Shown in pieces: positions 23,714 to 33,135 of a stretch of DNA of 64,000 nucleotides. The notes under the pieces are model-generated. The model saw nothing but the letters and a program-made list of their open reading frames with translations. It did not search any database and was not told the DNA's origin. Each line of letters begins with the position of its first letter. Positions within the stretch are counted from its first letter, which is position 1. The DNA comes from Phycisphaeraceae bacterium (GTDB taxonomy: Bacteria > Planctomycetota > Phycisphaerae > Phycisphaerales > UBA1924): NCBI GenBank assembly GCA_019636675.1, contig JAHBXC010000001.1, forward strand, positions 1,171,007 through 1,235,006, given 5' to 3'. Both the position numbers and the translations under genes were made by a program.

Positions 23714-26545
23714 ATGAGCACCCCCGACCAGAAGCGTGTACGCCATATCTTTGACGTCGCGGCCGAGTTGCCTGCGTCTGAGCGAAGCGCGTTTCTTGAT
23801 CGCGTGTGCGAGGGAGACGGCGCGGTGCGGGCGCAGGTCGAGTCGCTGCTCGCGGCTCTGGAGGGCTCGCCCGCGTTCCTGGCGTCGCCGACCGGGGTGG
23901 TCGAGGCCACGATGGCTCTCGAAGAGCCGTCCGGAGCGCCGGGGGGCGTGGTTGGCGTGAGAACAGAAGGGCCCGGGACCACGATCGGCCCGTACAAACT
24001 GCTGCAGCAGATCGGCGAGGGCGGGTTCGGCGCCGTGTTCATGGCCGACCAGGACAAGCCGGTGCGGCGCAAGGTCGCGCTCAAGATCATCAAGCTGGGG
24101 ATGGACACGCGCCAGGTCGTCGCGCGCTTCGAGCAGGAGCGTCAGGCTCTGGCGATCATGGACCATCCGAACATCGCGAAGGTCTTCGACGCAGGCGTCA
24201 CCGAGTCTGGTCGCCCCTTCTTCGTGATGGAGTTGTGCGCAGGCGATCCGATCACCGAGTACTGCGACAAGAACTCGCTGACGATCCAGGAACGCCTCGA
24301 TCTGTTCGTGCAGGTGTGCCACGCGGTGCAGCACGCGCACCACAAGGGTGTCATCCATCGCGACATCAAGCCAAGCAATGTGCTCGTCTCGACGCAGGAC
24401 GGGCGGGCCCACGCCAAGATAATCGACTTCGGCATCGCCAAGGCGACGTCGAGCCGATTGACCGAGAAGACGCTGTTCACGGAGCACAAGCAACTCATCG
24501 GCACACCCGAGTACATGAGCCCCGAACAGGCGGAGGGCTCGCTCGACATCGATACGCGAACCGATGTGTACTCGCTCGGGGTGCTGCTGTACGAACTGCT
24601 GACGGGTTCGACGCCCTTCGAGGGGCGGTCCCTGCGATCGGCCGCGTATGGAGAGATCCAGCGCATCATCCGCGAGGTGGACCCGCCGAACCCGAGCACG
24701 CGTCTGTCGCAGAGCGCAGAGCGCATCGCTGGGATCGCGGCGCGACGGCGCGCCGAGCCGAAGAAACTCGGCCTGATCGTGCGGGGGGAACTCGACTGGA
24801 TCGTGATGAAGGCGCTCGAGAAGGACCGGTACAGGCGTTACGACAGCGCCAACGGTCTGGCGTTCGATGTGCTGCGTTTCATCGCTGGGGAGCCGGTTAT
24901 CGCGGCGCCGCCGGGGAGGACGTATCGAGTTCGCAAGTTTGTCACGCGTCATCGCGTCGGCGTGATCGTGGCGGGCGCCGTGGCGGCGAGTCTTGTCCTC
25001 GGCGTGGTCGGGACGAGCATCGGGCTGGTCAACGCGAATCGTGAACGCGCGCGAGCCGAAGCGAGCGAGCGCCGCGCTGTGGAGGAAGCCCAGCGCGCCG
25101 AGCGCGAGGCGGAGCGGGCCGAGTCGGAGGCGGGTCTCGCGCGCCGGGCCGAAGCGGTCGCGTCTCATCGCGCCGCGGAACTCGAGCAGGTCGTGGAGTT
25201 CCAGGCGAGTCAGTTGTCGGGGATCGATGTCCCGCGCATGGGCATTCGGCTGCGTGAGATGATCGGCGATCGACGCAGGAGCGCTCTCGGTGACGACGCG
25301 AGTGATCCCGAAGCGAGCGCGGAGCGTCTGCGGGAACTCGAGTCCGCGCTGGTCGGCGTGAACTTCACGGATGTCGCCCTCGACACGCTGGACGAAACGA
25401 TCTTCTGCCGCGCAATCGACGCGATCGGCTCGCAATTCGCGGACCAGCCCCTGGTGCAGGCTCGCCTGCTCCACACGCTAGCGTCGACCATGCGCGTGCT
25501 GGGCCTCCTGGAGCGCGCCTCGGAGATCCAGCGCAGCGCGGTCTCGCTGCGAGCGGCGCTCCTTGGAGAAGAGCATGTCGACACGCTCAACAGCGGGTCC
25601 CTGCTGGGGGATATCTATCGCGAACGGGGGATGCTGCCCGAATCGGACGCCCTGCTGATTTCGACGCTGGACAGCAGACGCCGCGTGCTTGGGCCCGAGC
25701 ACCCCGACACGATCGTGAGCATGACGCGCCTCGCACTCCTGCGCCACGCGCAGGGACGCCTCGAAGAATCGACGACCATCGCGTACGAAGCCGCGGGCGC
25801 CGCGCGCCGAACGCTGCGCGACAGTGACCCCCGTCGGCTCAGCGCCCTCGCATCCAAGGCGCGAATCGATCTGACTTCCGGCCGCGATGCGGAGGGCGCA
25901 GCGCTGTACCAGGAGGTCTACGACGCGCATGTTCGGGCGTTCGGAAAAGAGCATCCGAGCACGCTCCTGATCGGCAGCACGCTGGGTCGGGTGTATGAAC
26001 AGGCGGGCCGGCTCGAAGAGGCGTCGGCGCTTATGCGCGATGTGCTCGACGCGAGCCGGCGCGGGCTGGGAGAGTCCCACCCCGACACGCTCTCGGCACG
26101 AAACTCGATGGGCTCCGTGCTCCTCGCGCTCGGGCGAGTCGCGGAAGCGGAGCCCGAGTTCCGGGAAGCGATGGAGGGTCATCTTCGAACACTGCGCGAG
26201 GATCATCTCGACACGCTGACGACGATGAACAACTACGCGCACCTGCTCCAGTCGCTGGGGAGAACCCCCGAGGCGATCCCCCTGCTGCGACGGGCGCTCG
26301 AAGCGCAGCGGCGCATCCTTGGTCCCGATCACCCGAACACTCTGATCTCTGCGGTGAATCTGAGCATCCTGCTCCGCATGCAGCGCGAGTTCGACGAGGC
26401 GGAGATCCTGGTCCGAGACGCGCTCGAGCGCTGTCGTCGCGTGTTGGGGGACGAGCACGCGTACACGCTCAACGCCGTGACGAATCTCGGCGTTATCCTC
26501 AACTCGCTCGGTCGGCACGACGAAGCGTCGGCGTATTACGAATAG
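23714..26545 (+). CDS. PknB-type serine/threonine protein kinase with TPR repeats (C-terminus cut by in-frame TAG)
   Basis: 943 residues before TAG at 26543-26545. An N-terminal helical segment (1-85) resembles those of sigma-linked planctomycete kinases. The kinase domain (about 92-390) has IGEGGFGAVF, catalytic VALKIIK, HRDIKPSNVL, DFGIA and SPEQ. A single membrane helix is at about 412-435 (VGVIVAGAVAASLVLGVVG), then a coiled coil rich in Arg/Glu/Ala (440-500), then at least eight TPR-like units with the H-P-D-T-L pattern typical of NB-ARC/TPR-12 repeats. The repeats continue in frame beyond the TAG. ATG 23714 lies 18 bases after the sigma gene, forming the usual sigma/kinase pair. The kinase core itself looks complete. 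Confidence 0.88.
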   Translation: MSTPDQKRVRHIFDVAAELPASERSAFLDRVCEGDGAVRAQVESLLAALEGSPAFLASPTGVVEATMALEEPSGAPGGVVGVRTEGPGTTIGPYKLLQQIGEGGFGAVFMADQDKPVRRKVALKIIKLGMDTRQVVARFEQERQALAIMDHPNIAKVFDAGVTESGRPFFVMELCAGDPITEYCDKNSLTIQERLDLFVQVCHAVQHAHHKGVIHRDIKPSNVLVSTQDGRAHAKIIDFGIAKATSSRLTEKTLFTEHKQLIGTPEYMSPEQAEGSLDIDTRTDVYSLGVLLYELLTGSTPFEGRSLRSAAYGEIQRIIREVDPPNPSTRLSQSAERIAGIAARRRAEPKKLGLIVRGELDWIVMKALEKDRYRRYDSANGLAFDVLRFIAGEPVIAAPPGRTYRVRKFVTRHRVGVIVAGAVAASLVLGVVGTSIGLVNANRERARAEASERRAVEEAQRAEREAERAESEAGLARRAEAVASHRAAELEQVVEFQASQLSGIDVPRMGIRLREMIGDRRRSALGDDASDPEASAERLRELESALVGVNFTDVALDTLDETIFCRAIDAIGSQFADQPLVQARLLHTLASTMRVLGLLERASEIQRSAVSLRAALLGEEHVDTLNSGSLLGDIYRERGMLPESDALLISTLDSRRRVLGPEHPDTIVSMTRLALLRHAQGRLEESTTIAYEAAGAARRTLRDSDPRRLSALASKARIDLTSGRDAEGAALYQEVYDAHVRAFGKEHPSTLLIGSTLGRVYEQAGRLEEASALMRDVLDASRRGLGESHPDTLSARNSMGSVLLALGRVAEAEPEFREAMEGHLRTLREDHLDTLTTMNNYAHLLQSLGRTPEAIPLLRRALEAQRRILGPDHPNTLISAVNLSILLRMQREFDEAEILVRDALERCRRVLGDEHAYTLNAVTNLGVILNSLGRHDEASAYYE

Positions 26546-26965
26546 GCGCTCGCGATAAACAGTCGCGTGTTCGGCGAGTCGCACCCTCGCACGCTCAGTT
26601 CACTCAACTCGATGGCGTCGCTGCGTCGTTCGCAGGGGCGCTTCGACGAAGCGGAGTCTCTGAACGCCGAAACGATCGCTCGCGCGCGTCGCACGCTGCC
26701 TGAGGGGCATCCGTCGACGGCGGATTACATCCTCCAGCGTGCGTACACCCTGCGGTTCATGCGCCGGTTCCAGGAGGCCGCGACCGGGTATCAGGAGGGC
26801 CACGCGATGCTCGTCGCGTCGCTGGGCTCTGCGCATCCCCGGACGCTGCAGGCGATCGATCACCTCTCGGCGCTCTACGACATGTGGCACGAGGCGGAGC
26901 CGGACGAAGGCCACGACCAGCGCGCCGCGCAGTGGCGCGAGCGTCGCGCAGCAGCAGTCAGGTGA
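26546..26965 (+). pseudogene. Detached C-terminal TPR segment of the kinase gene
   Basis: The same frame continues directly after the TAG with A-L-A-I-N-S-R-V-F-G-E-S-H-P-R-T-L and three more TPR-like units to a TGA ending at 26965. It lacks its own ribosome site or a convincing start (GTG 26567 is inside a repeat). It is best read as the former C-terminus of the kinase, joined before a CAG, GAG or AAG codon changed to TAG. Confidence 0.75.
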
Positions 26966-27099
26966 ACGATCACCCGCTCCTCCCGCGTATGCGCACCGGC
27001 GGCGCTGATCAGGCGCCGGGGCAGTCGCCCCCGATCCCCCGCCGCGGGCCTGCGGATCACGCGGTAGAGTAGTTGATCCCCCCTTGCCTGGAGACCGCC

Positions 27100-27480
27100 T
27101 TGACGCAAACCGCCATGTCCAACGCCACGCTCGAACTCGTCACACGCTTCGAGAGCCTGTTCAACAGCCGGGACCTCGACGCGATCATGGCCTGCATGAC
27201 CGATGACCCCGTCTTCGAGCACGTCGCGCCGCCCTCCGCGAGCGTCGGACGCCACCGGGGACGCGCGGCGGTCCGCGCGGTCTTCGAATCGCTCGAACAG
27301 CACTTCCCCGACTACACGCTGGAGATGACGGACATCTTCGCGACCGGGAGCCGCGCCGCGTGCCAGTACACCCTCCGCTGGCGCCAGCCCGACGGCAGCG
27401 AAGGTTCGGCCCGAGGCGCCGACCTGTTCACGATCCGCGACGGGAAGATCGCCGAGAAACTCACCTACGCAACGCTCTGA
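27100..27480 (+). CDS. NTF2-like/SnoaL-like fold protein
   Basis: 126 residues from TTG 27100, preferred because GGAG (27090-27093) lies 6 bases upstream; the in-frame ATG at 27115 lacks a site. Typical SnoaL features are visible: a helix with F-E-S-L-F-N-S-R-D-L-D-A-I-M, a strand D-D-P-V-F-E-H-V, G-R-H-R-G-R-A-A-V-R-A-V-F, and the closing strand R-G-A-D-L-F-T-I-R-D-G-K-I-A-E-K-L. Members are small cone-shaped barrels used as enzymes or ligand binders. No specific substrate can be assigned and there is no operon partner. Confidence 0.85.
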   Translation: MTQTAMSNATLELVTRFESLFNSRDLDAIMACMTDDPVFEHVAPPSASVGRHRGRAAVRAVFESLEQHFPDYTLEMTDIFATGSRAACQYTLRWRQPDGSEGSARGADLFTIRDGKIAEKLTYATL

Positions 27481-27512
27481 GCGTGCCCCACAGCAGAGGC
27501 GGCGTGACGAGT

Positions 27513-27665
27513 TCAGAAACGGAGCGTCAGCCCGAGCAGCAGCCCGTGCTGAATCAGGTCCCAGACGGCGCGGTCAGGGCCGCTTCCGCGCTCGTAGTCC
27601 CAGCCAACTACTCGGTACCCGAACAGGAACGAAGACCGCGCTAAGAAGAACGAGCATGCCGCGTG
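27513..27665 (-). pseudogene. Probable remnant of an outer-membrane beta-barrel protein (C-terminal strands)
   Basis: A 50-codon open stretch begins right after a TGA at 27666-27668 and ends FGYRVVGWDYE...LLLGLTLRF-stop. Alternating aromatic/hydrophobic residues and a terminal Phe preceded by L-x-L-x are the signature of the last strands of an outer-membrane barrel. There is no start codon or ribosome site. I read it as a decayed 3' fragment. A chance frame in GC-rich DNA is the alternative. Confidence 0.35.
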
Positions 27666-27668
27666 TCA

Positions 27669-28883
27669 TCACTTCAATGGCTTCTCAGGAGCGGGCGCTA
27701 AACCACCATCGCCGTCGATCGCGTCCGGCGAGACGACACAGCGAAAGCCAAGATGCGAGAGCGCCGTGTCAGGGGAAGTGGACATGCGCGCGCTGGGTCG
27801 ATAGCTCGCGCAGTATGAATCGTTGCACAGGAACGAGCCGCCGCGAATAGCGCGGAGCGCCGGCTCGTGCCGGTGGCGCGCGTCGCGTGACTCATCCGGC
27901 CCGGTCGGGTTCACGACGACGCCGCCAGGCGCGCGCGCCGCGTACGCCCTCTCGTGGTACAGGTCGGCGGACCATTCCCACACATTCCCGGCCATGTCGA
28001 AGAGCCCGTAGCCGTTGGGCGGGAAGGATCGCACCGGGGCGGTGCGTGCGAAGCCGTCGTTCAGGGTATTCTCAAAGGGGAATCGCCCCTCCCAGATGTT
28101 CGCTCGCGTCGCGTCGACCGGGTCATCGCCCCACACGTTCATCTTGCCGGACAGCCCGCCCCTGGCCGCGAACTCCCACTCGGCTTCGGTCGGCAGGCGC
28201 TTGCCAGCCCACGACGCGTAGGCCATGGCGTCCTCGAACGCGATGTGCACGACCGGGTGGTCGTCGCGCCCGTCGAGCGCGCTCGCTGGCCCCTCGGGGT
28301 GACGCCAGCTCGCGCCGGGAACCCACGACCACCACCGCGACGCGTCGCGCAGATCCACCGCGTGATCGGGCGGAGTAAAGACCAGCGAACCCGGCAGCAG
28401 GTCCTCATCCGGAAGTCTGGGCGTCCCCTCGGGCAACTGCTTCTTCAGTTCGTCCCAGTCGAGCGGGCGCTCCGCAACCGTGACGTACCCGGTCGCCTCG
28501 ACAAACGCGCGGAACTGCGCGTTCGTCACCTCGGTCGCGTCCATCCAGAACCCGTCGACACGCACGGCGTGCAACGGACCTTCGTCGGGGCGCGAGAGCG
28601 GACCGACCGAGCCCATCAAAAACTCTCCCCCCGGGATCCAGACCATCCCGGCGAGCGATCGGGACGCCGCCGCCTCACTCGTCGTAGAACGCGCAGCAGA
28701 TCCGGTGAAACCAGCGGAGTTCGCCCGGCTCATCGCGCGATCGTCGCCGGGAGCGCAGCACAACGTGTCGGAATCTTGTTCCGGTCCGATCTGTCCCTGC
28801 GCGACGGCCCTTGTGACGTCGCACGGGGACGCTGCGAGGAAAACAGCCACGCTCGAGAGCCACACTGTCAGCAGCGAAGCCAT
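27669..28883 (-). CDS. Secreted formylglycine-generating enzyme (SUMF1/FGE) homologue
   Basis: 404 residues. A signal peptide covers about the first 28 residues (ending near RAVAQG). A low-complexity Ser/Ala linker runs to about residue 75. The FGE-sulfatase domain follows: M-V-W-I-P-G-G-E-F-L-M-G-S, then G-K-R-L-P-T-E-A-E-W-E-F-A-A-R-G-G, then F-D-M-A-G-N-V-W-E-W and the active-site segment R-G-G-S-F-L-C-N-D-S-Y-C with L-G-F-R-C. The two Cys with C-x4-C spacing are those that bind copper and perform sulfatase activation in authentic FGE, which many FGE-like proteins lack. It should oxidise a Cys to formylglycine in target proteins outside the cytoplasm. No sulfatase gene is in the window. 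Confidence 0.88.
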   Translation of the reverse strand: MASLLTVWLSSVAVFLAASPCDVTRAVAQGQIGPEQDSDTLCCAPGDDRAMSRANSAGFTGSAARSTTSEAAASRSLAGMVWIPGGEFLMGSVGPLSRPDEGPLHAVRVDGFWMDATEVTNAQFRAFVEATGYVTVAERPLDWDELKKQLPEGTPRLPDEDLLPGSLVFTPPDHAVDLRDASRWWSWVPGASWRHPEGPASALDGRDDHPVVHIAFEDAMAYASWAGKRLPTEAEWEFAARGGLSGKMNVWGDDPVDATRANIWEGRFPFENTLNDGFARTAPVRSFPPNGYGLFDMAGNVWEWSADLYHERAYAARAPGGVVVNPTGPDESRDARHRHEPALRAIRGGSFLCNDSYCASYRPSARMSTSPDTALSHLGFRCVVSPDAIDGDGGLAPAPEKPLK

Positions 28884-29097
28884 TCAACGACCGCCTTCGC
28901 GAGCACGCTACAAGACGCTCTTCAGCAAGTCAACGAGTGTGCAGAGAAACGCTCACCATGCACCCGGCCCCCCAAGGCGCGGACCGCCCTGTCCGATGCT
29001 TCTCGGGTCGCCCACAGTCTCGATCGAACCGTGCGAACCGACACCGAACGACATCGTGAACGACGTACCCTCGCCCGAGCCCTGAGCTGACGCGCAC

Positions 29098-29901
29098 TCA
29101 GGCCTGCGGCATCCGAGCGAACAGCGTCAGCCCGCCGAAGGTCTCGAAACCCAGGCGCCTGTACACCGATTCGCCCATCCGCGACGCTTGCAGGATGCCG
29201 GTCCGGTACCCGAGCGAGCGCGCCAGGGCGAGCGGGAGCGCTGTCGCCGCGCCGCCGAGCCCTTTCCCCCGCTCTTGCTCGAGCGTCGCGACGCAATAGA
29301 TCCCGGCGAGCCCGCCCTCGAGAAACATCGCTGAAGTCGCGACGATCTCGCCACCCTTCACGATCGCGAAAGAGCGTGATCCTTCACCCGCTCGCGCATC
29401 GGACATCGCGCTCGGTCCCATCTGGTCGGCGGAAGTTCGCGGGATCCCGTACCCGCGCGCCATCGCGTCGCACCACGGTCCATCGCGATCGGGGCCGACC
29501 TCTTCGAACGAATAGCCAGCGGGCAGGGAGATCTCCGCGACGCCGTCGAGATCCACCGCCATCACGGGCATCGGCTCTGCGACCTCGTATCCCTCTGAAG
29601 TCAGCAGCGTCAGCAGCGGCGGGTCGATCGCGCCGGGAACGATGACGGCGGAGGGCGCACCGGACCGGCAGAGCGGCGCGATGGCGTCGTGCAACGACGC
29701 GATGTCGGTCGACTCCCTGATCGCCGCGAAGTTTGCGAAAGGGTGCATCTCGCCCGTCTGGAATCGCACGAAACCTGGGGCGAGTGTGCAGTGTTCACCT
29801 CGGAGGTGCGAGCGGAGGAAGGACTCGAACTGCCGCTCGATCGCCTGACCGAGTCGGGCCCCGGCGCTCTGGATGGTCGGGTGCTCTGGGTATGGGCGCA
29901 T
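29098..29901 (-). CDS. GNAT-family N-acetyltransferase
   Basis: 267 residues. The C-terminal half has the GNAT pattern: I-Y-C-V-A-T-L-E-Q-E-R-G-K-G-L-G-G-A-A-T (acetyl-CoA-binding loop; relatives have R/Q-x-x-G-x-G/A), and Y-R-R-L-G-F-E-T-F-G. The first half is a divergent N-terminal domain typical of two-domain GNAT proteins. The acetyl acceptor is unknown. It lies 30 bases downstream of the copper ATPase gene on the same strand, but a functional link is not evident. The region between 28884 and 29097 shows no gene. Confidence 0.85.
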   Translation of the reverse strand: MRPYPEHPTIQSAGARLGQAIERQFESFLRSHLRGEHCTLAPGFVRFQTGEMHPFANFAAIRESTDIASLHDAIAPLCRSGAPSAVIVPGAIDPPLLTLLTSEGYEVAEPMPVMAVDLDGVAEISLPAGYSFEEVGPDRDGPWCDAMARGYGIPRTSADQMGPSAMSDARAGEGSRSFAIVKGGEIVATSAMFLEGGLAGIYCVATLEQERGKGLGGAATALPLALARSLGYRTGILQASRMGESVYRRLGFETFGGLTLFARMPQA

Positions 29902-29931
29902 AGCGGGTCCTGAGTGCGTGAGAGCGCCAGT

Positions 29932-32286
29932 CTAACTCAGAACACCGGCGCCTGCCCGACGGCCGCGCAGTCGCAGACTGTTGAGCACGACGCTCACGCT
30001 GCTCAGGGCCATCGCGGCGCTGGCAAGTATGGGCGACAGCAGCCAGCCGGTCAGTGGGTAGAGCACGCCGGCCGCGACCGGGATGCACGCGGCGTTGTAC
30101 GCGAAGGCCCAGAACAGGTTCTGCCGGATCGTGCGCATGGTCTCCCGCGAGAGCGCGATCGCCTCGGGGACCGCGCGCAGATCGTTGCGCATCAGCGTGA
30201 TGTCGGACGCCTCGATCGCGACATCGGTCCCTGCGCCGAGCGCCATGCCAACGTCCGCCGCGACCAGCGCCGGCGCGTCGTTGATGCCGTCGCCAACCAT
30301 CGCGACCGTGTGCCCCTGGTCGCGCAGCGCCGCAACCCGCTCCGCCTTCTCGTGGGGCAGCACCTCGGCGAAGACCTCGTCCACGCCGACCTGCGCCGCG
30401 ACGGCGTCCGCGGTGCGCCGATTGTCGCCGGTCATCATCACCACGCGCAGCCCGAGGGCGTGCATGCGCGTGACCGCGTCGCGCGACGAGTCCTTCACAC
30501 GGTCCGCGACCGCGACGACCCCCGCTTCGCGCCCTCCGATCGCGACGAACACCGGCGTACGCCCGTGCGTCGCCAGCGATTCGGCGATGGAACGCATCGT
30601 CACGACTATCCCCCGTTCCTCCAGCCACGACGCCTTGCCCACGAGCACAGAGACGCCCTCGATTGTCGCCTCGGCGCCGAGGCCCACGGCGGCGACGAAC
30701 CCCTCCGGCTCCGCGACCGTCACGCCACGCTCGGCCGCGCCGCGCACGATCGCCGCGCCAAGCGGGTGTTCGCTGCGACGCTCGGCGCCCGCGGCGAGGC
30801 GCAGCACGTCGTCGGAATCGAACCCCTCCGCAGGCACGACATCGGTCAGCGCGGGCCTGCCCTCGGTGATCGTGCCGGTTTTGTCGAGGACGACGGCGCT
30901 GATCCGGTGCGCGGTTTCGAGCGCCTCGCCTCCACGGATGAGCACGCCCCGCTGGGCGCCGCGCCCGGTGCCGACCATGATCGCCGTCGGCGTCGCGAGC
31001 CCGAGCGCGCAGGGGCAGGCGATAATCAGCACCGAGACGCTCGTCGTCAGGGCCATCGTGAGGCGCGCATCCGCCGGCGCCGCGAACCACCACGCGACGA
31101 AGGTCGCCAGAGCGATAACCATCACCACCGGCACGAACACGCCGCTGATCTTGTCCGCGAGGCGCGCGATGGGCGCCTTGCTCCCTTGCGCTTCCTGCAC
31201 GAGCCGCACGATCTGGCTGAGCGCGCTGTCCTCGCCGAGGCGTGTGGCCTCGACGCGCAGCGCGCCCGTCGTGTTCATCGTCGCGCCGAAGACCTCGTCG
31301 CCCGGCGACTTCTCGACCGGGACGCTTTCGCCGGTGAGCATCGATTCGTCGACCGCCGATCGCCCGTCCTCGACTCGCCCATCGACCGGGATCTTCTCGC
31401 CCGGGCGCACGAGCACGCGATCGCCCACACGCACCCGGTCGATCGGGATGTCGCTCTCCACGCCGTCGCGCACGACGCGCGCCGTGCGCGCCTGCATGCC
31501 GATCAGCCGACGGATCGCCTCAGATGTTCGCCCCGTCGCGCGGGCCTCCAGGTATTTGCCAAGGAGGATCAGCACGATGATCACCGCCGCCGCCTCGAAA
31601 TACACCGGCGCGCCGGCGCCGTGATGGGCGCCAGCCCCGGCGCGCACGAAGAACCCGGGCCACAGCGTGGCCGCGAGCGAGTAGACATACGCCGCGCCGG
31701 TGCCCATCGCGACGAGCGTGTCCATGTTGGCAGACAAGCGCAGCAGGCCCTTCCACGCCGACCGGAAGAACCGCCACCCGCACCAGAACATCACCGGAGT
31801 GGTCAGCGCGAGTTGCAGCCAGTTCGCCCACGGCGCGTCGAAGGCCGGGATGCGCCCGTGGGACATCGCGATCACGAGCACGGGGAGCGCGAGCGCCGCG
31901 CCGACGATCGTTCGAACGAGCAGCTCCCTCGCTTCGGCTTCCCCGACCGCGAGGTGCGCCGAGTGATCGTCAGTGTCATCACCGTGAGTGTGATCGGCGT
32001 GGGAATCCTTCTGGCGTGGGAGGACGGCGCGGTACCCGATCTCGTCCACCGCCCTCGCGAGCGACGCCGGGTCGGTCGCGCCCGGGTCGAAATTCACCGT
32101 CGCCACCTTCGTCGCGAGATTCACGCTCGCCGAGGCAACCCCGGGCCGCGACGCGAGCCGTTTCTCCACCCTGCTCGCGCACGAGGCGCACGACATGCCC
32201 TCGATCGGCAGGTCGAGCCGCACCGCGCCGCCGCCGGTTCTTTCGGGCGTGCCCGGGCCTGCAGGATCGTGAGATCGCATCGCCAT
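29932..32286 (-). CDS. copA: Copper-translocating P1B-type ATPase (CopA)
   Basis: 784 residues. An N-terminal heavy-metal domain has GMSCASC at 31-37. A His/Asp-rich linker (about 97-112, [16 protein letters not shown]) may bind metal. Eight membrane helices are expected; CPC is at about 425-427, the phosphorylation motif DKTGT at about 469-473, S-E-H-P-L-G near 506-511, and later [12 protein letters not shown] in helix 7 and M-x-L-S-S in helix 8 mark the Cu+ subgroup. It exports copper from the cytoplasm. The start is ATG 32286 (GTG 32289 also fits a GGAG site). No CueR, CopZ or CsoR gene is nearby. Confidence 0.95.
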   Translation of the reverse strand: MAMRSHDPAGPGTPERTGGGAVRLDLPIEGMSCASCASRVEKRLASRPGVASASVNLATKVATVNFDPGATDPASLARAVDEIGYRAVLPRQKDSHADHTHGDDTDDHSAHLAVGEAEARELLVRTIVGAALALPVLVIAMSHGRIPAFDAPWANWLQLALTTPVMFWCGWRFFRSAWKGLLRLSANMDTLVAMGTGAAYVYSLAATLWPGFFVRAGAGAHHGAGAPVYFEAAAVIIVLILLGKYLEARATGRTSEAIRRLIGMQARTARVVRDGVESDIPIDRVRVGDRVLVRPGEKIPVDGRVEDGRSAVDESMLTGESVPVEKSPGDEVFGATMNTTGALRVEATRLGEDSALSQIVRLVQEAQGSKAPIARLADKISGVFVPVVMVIALATFVAWWFAAPADARLTMALTTSVSVLIIACPCALGLATPTAIMVGTGRGAQRGVLIRGGEALETAHRISAVVLDKTGTITEGRPALTDVVPAEGFDSDDVLRLAAGAERRSEHPLGAAIVRGAAERGVTVAEPEGFVAAVGLGAEATIEGVSVLVGKASWLEERGIVVTMRSIAESLATHGRTPVFVAIGGREAGVVAVADRVKDSSRDAVTRMHALGLRVVMMTGDNRRTADAVAAQVGVDEVFAEVLPHEKAERVAALRDQGHTVAMVGDGINDAPALVAADVGMALGAGTDVAIEASDITLMRNDLRAVPEAIALSRETMRTIRQNLFWAFAYNAACIPVAAGVLYPLTGWLLSPILASAAMALSSVSVVLNSLRLRGRRAGAGVLS

Positions 32287-32344
32287 CACGCAGGGTCTCC
32301 TATCGCGATTCTATCGCGAGCGACGAGACACCGGCCGGCGAATC

Positions 32345-33112
32345 TCACTCCCACGCCTGGTGCGACGCGAACCCGCGTTCCAGCGCGTCCACGAACCCCT
32401 CGATCGGCAGCGCCTTGCTCCAGTACCAGCCCTGCCCGTAATCCACGCCGGCGGCGCGGAGGAACTGCGCCTGCCTGCGGGTCTCCACGCCCTCGGCGGT
32501 CAGCCGCACCCGCAGCGCGCCCGCCAGCGCCACCAGCGCGCGAACGAGACGGTCCGCCGTCACGCTCGTTGTCAGGGGCGTGACCTGTCCCCGATCGATC
32601 TTCAGAACATCGAACTCGAGCTCCATGAGTTGCCCGATCCCGCTCATGCCGGTCCCGAAGTCGTCGACCGCGACGCGGATCCCCGCCGCACGCGCACGGG
32701 CCAGCGCGTCTCGCCCCACCTGAGTCAGCGCCTGACGCTCGGTGATCTCGGCAACGAGGCGTGTTCGATACTCTGACAACCCAACGCGATCCATGATGCC
32801 GGCGATCACCCCGGCGCCAAGCGTCACCGGCGGCACGTTCACGCTGATGTAAAACCTCGGGTGTCGATCGAAGTGCGGTATCGCGTCGCGGGCGACCGAC
32901 TCGAGAATCAACTCGGACAACCGGTCGAGCGCGCGCGCGTCGTCCTCAATGCGCTCGATAAGCCCGCCCTCGGTGGGCGACGCCAGCGAGCCGTCGGCCC
33001 GGACGAAGCGCAGCAACGCCTCGGCGCCGACCACCTCGCCCGTGTTGAGGTCCACGATGGGCTGGTAGTGCATCCTGACCTGGGGAATATCGATCGGCGT
33101 GCGCTGGTTCAT
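32345..33112 (-). CDS. EAL-domain cyclic-di-GMP phosphodiesterase, last gene of the stressosome operon
   Basis: 255 residues from ATG 33112 with GGAG upstream; almost the whole protein is the EAL domain. Catalytic motifs appear intact: E-A-L-L-R (Glu31), N92, E-I-T-E (122-125), DDFGTG (150-155), K-I-D (171-173), E-G-V-E-T (from about 208) and Gln227. This predicts real hydrolysis of c-di-GMP to pGpG. It has no sensor or membrane segment, so activity is probably controlled through partners. It starts 23 bases after the SpoIIE phosphatase stop, which ties c-di-GMP output to the stressosome genes upstream. Confidence 0.9.
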   Translation of the reverse strand: MNQRTPIDIPQVRMHYQPIVDLNTGEVVGAEALLRFVRADGSLASPTEGGLIERIEDDARALDRLSELILESVARDAIPHFDRHPRFYISVNVPPVTLGAGVIAGIMDRVGLSEYRTRLVAEITERQALTQVGRDALARARAAGIRVAVDDFGTGMSGIGQLMELEFDVLKIDRGQVTPLTTSVTADRLVRALVALAGALRVRLTAEGVETRRQAQFLRAAGVDYGQGWYWSKALPIEGFVDALERGFASHQAWE

Positions 33113-33135
33113 GCCAGAGTGCTCCGGGAGAAGTG

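Noticed and set aside
18835..26545. UGA recoding (as Trp or selenocysteine) to explain the in-frame stops
   Set aside because: One of the three stops is TAG, only one TGA aligns with Trp, no selenocysteine hairpin was seen, and normal genes here use TGA as a stop (for example tRNA-flanking and convergent genes). Decay or error is simpler.
28884..29097. A short Gly/Ser-rich minus-strand frame downstream of the GNAT gene
   Set aside because: No start codon with ribosome site and no recognisable motif; likely non-coding.
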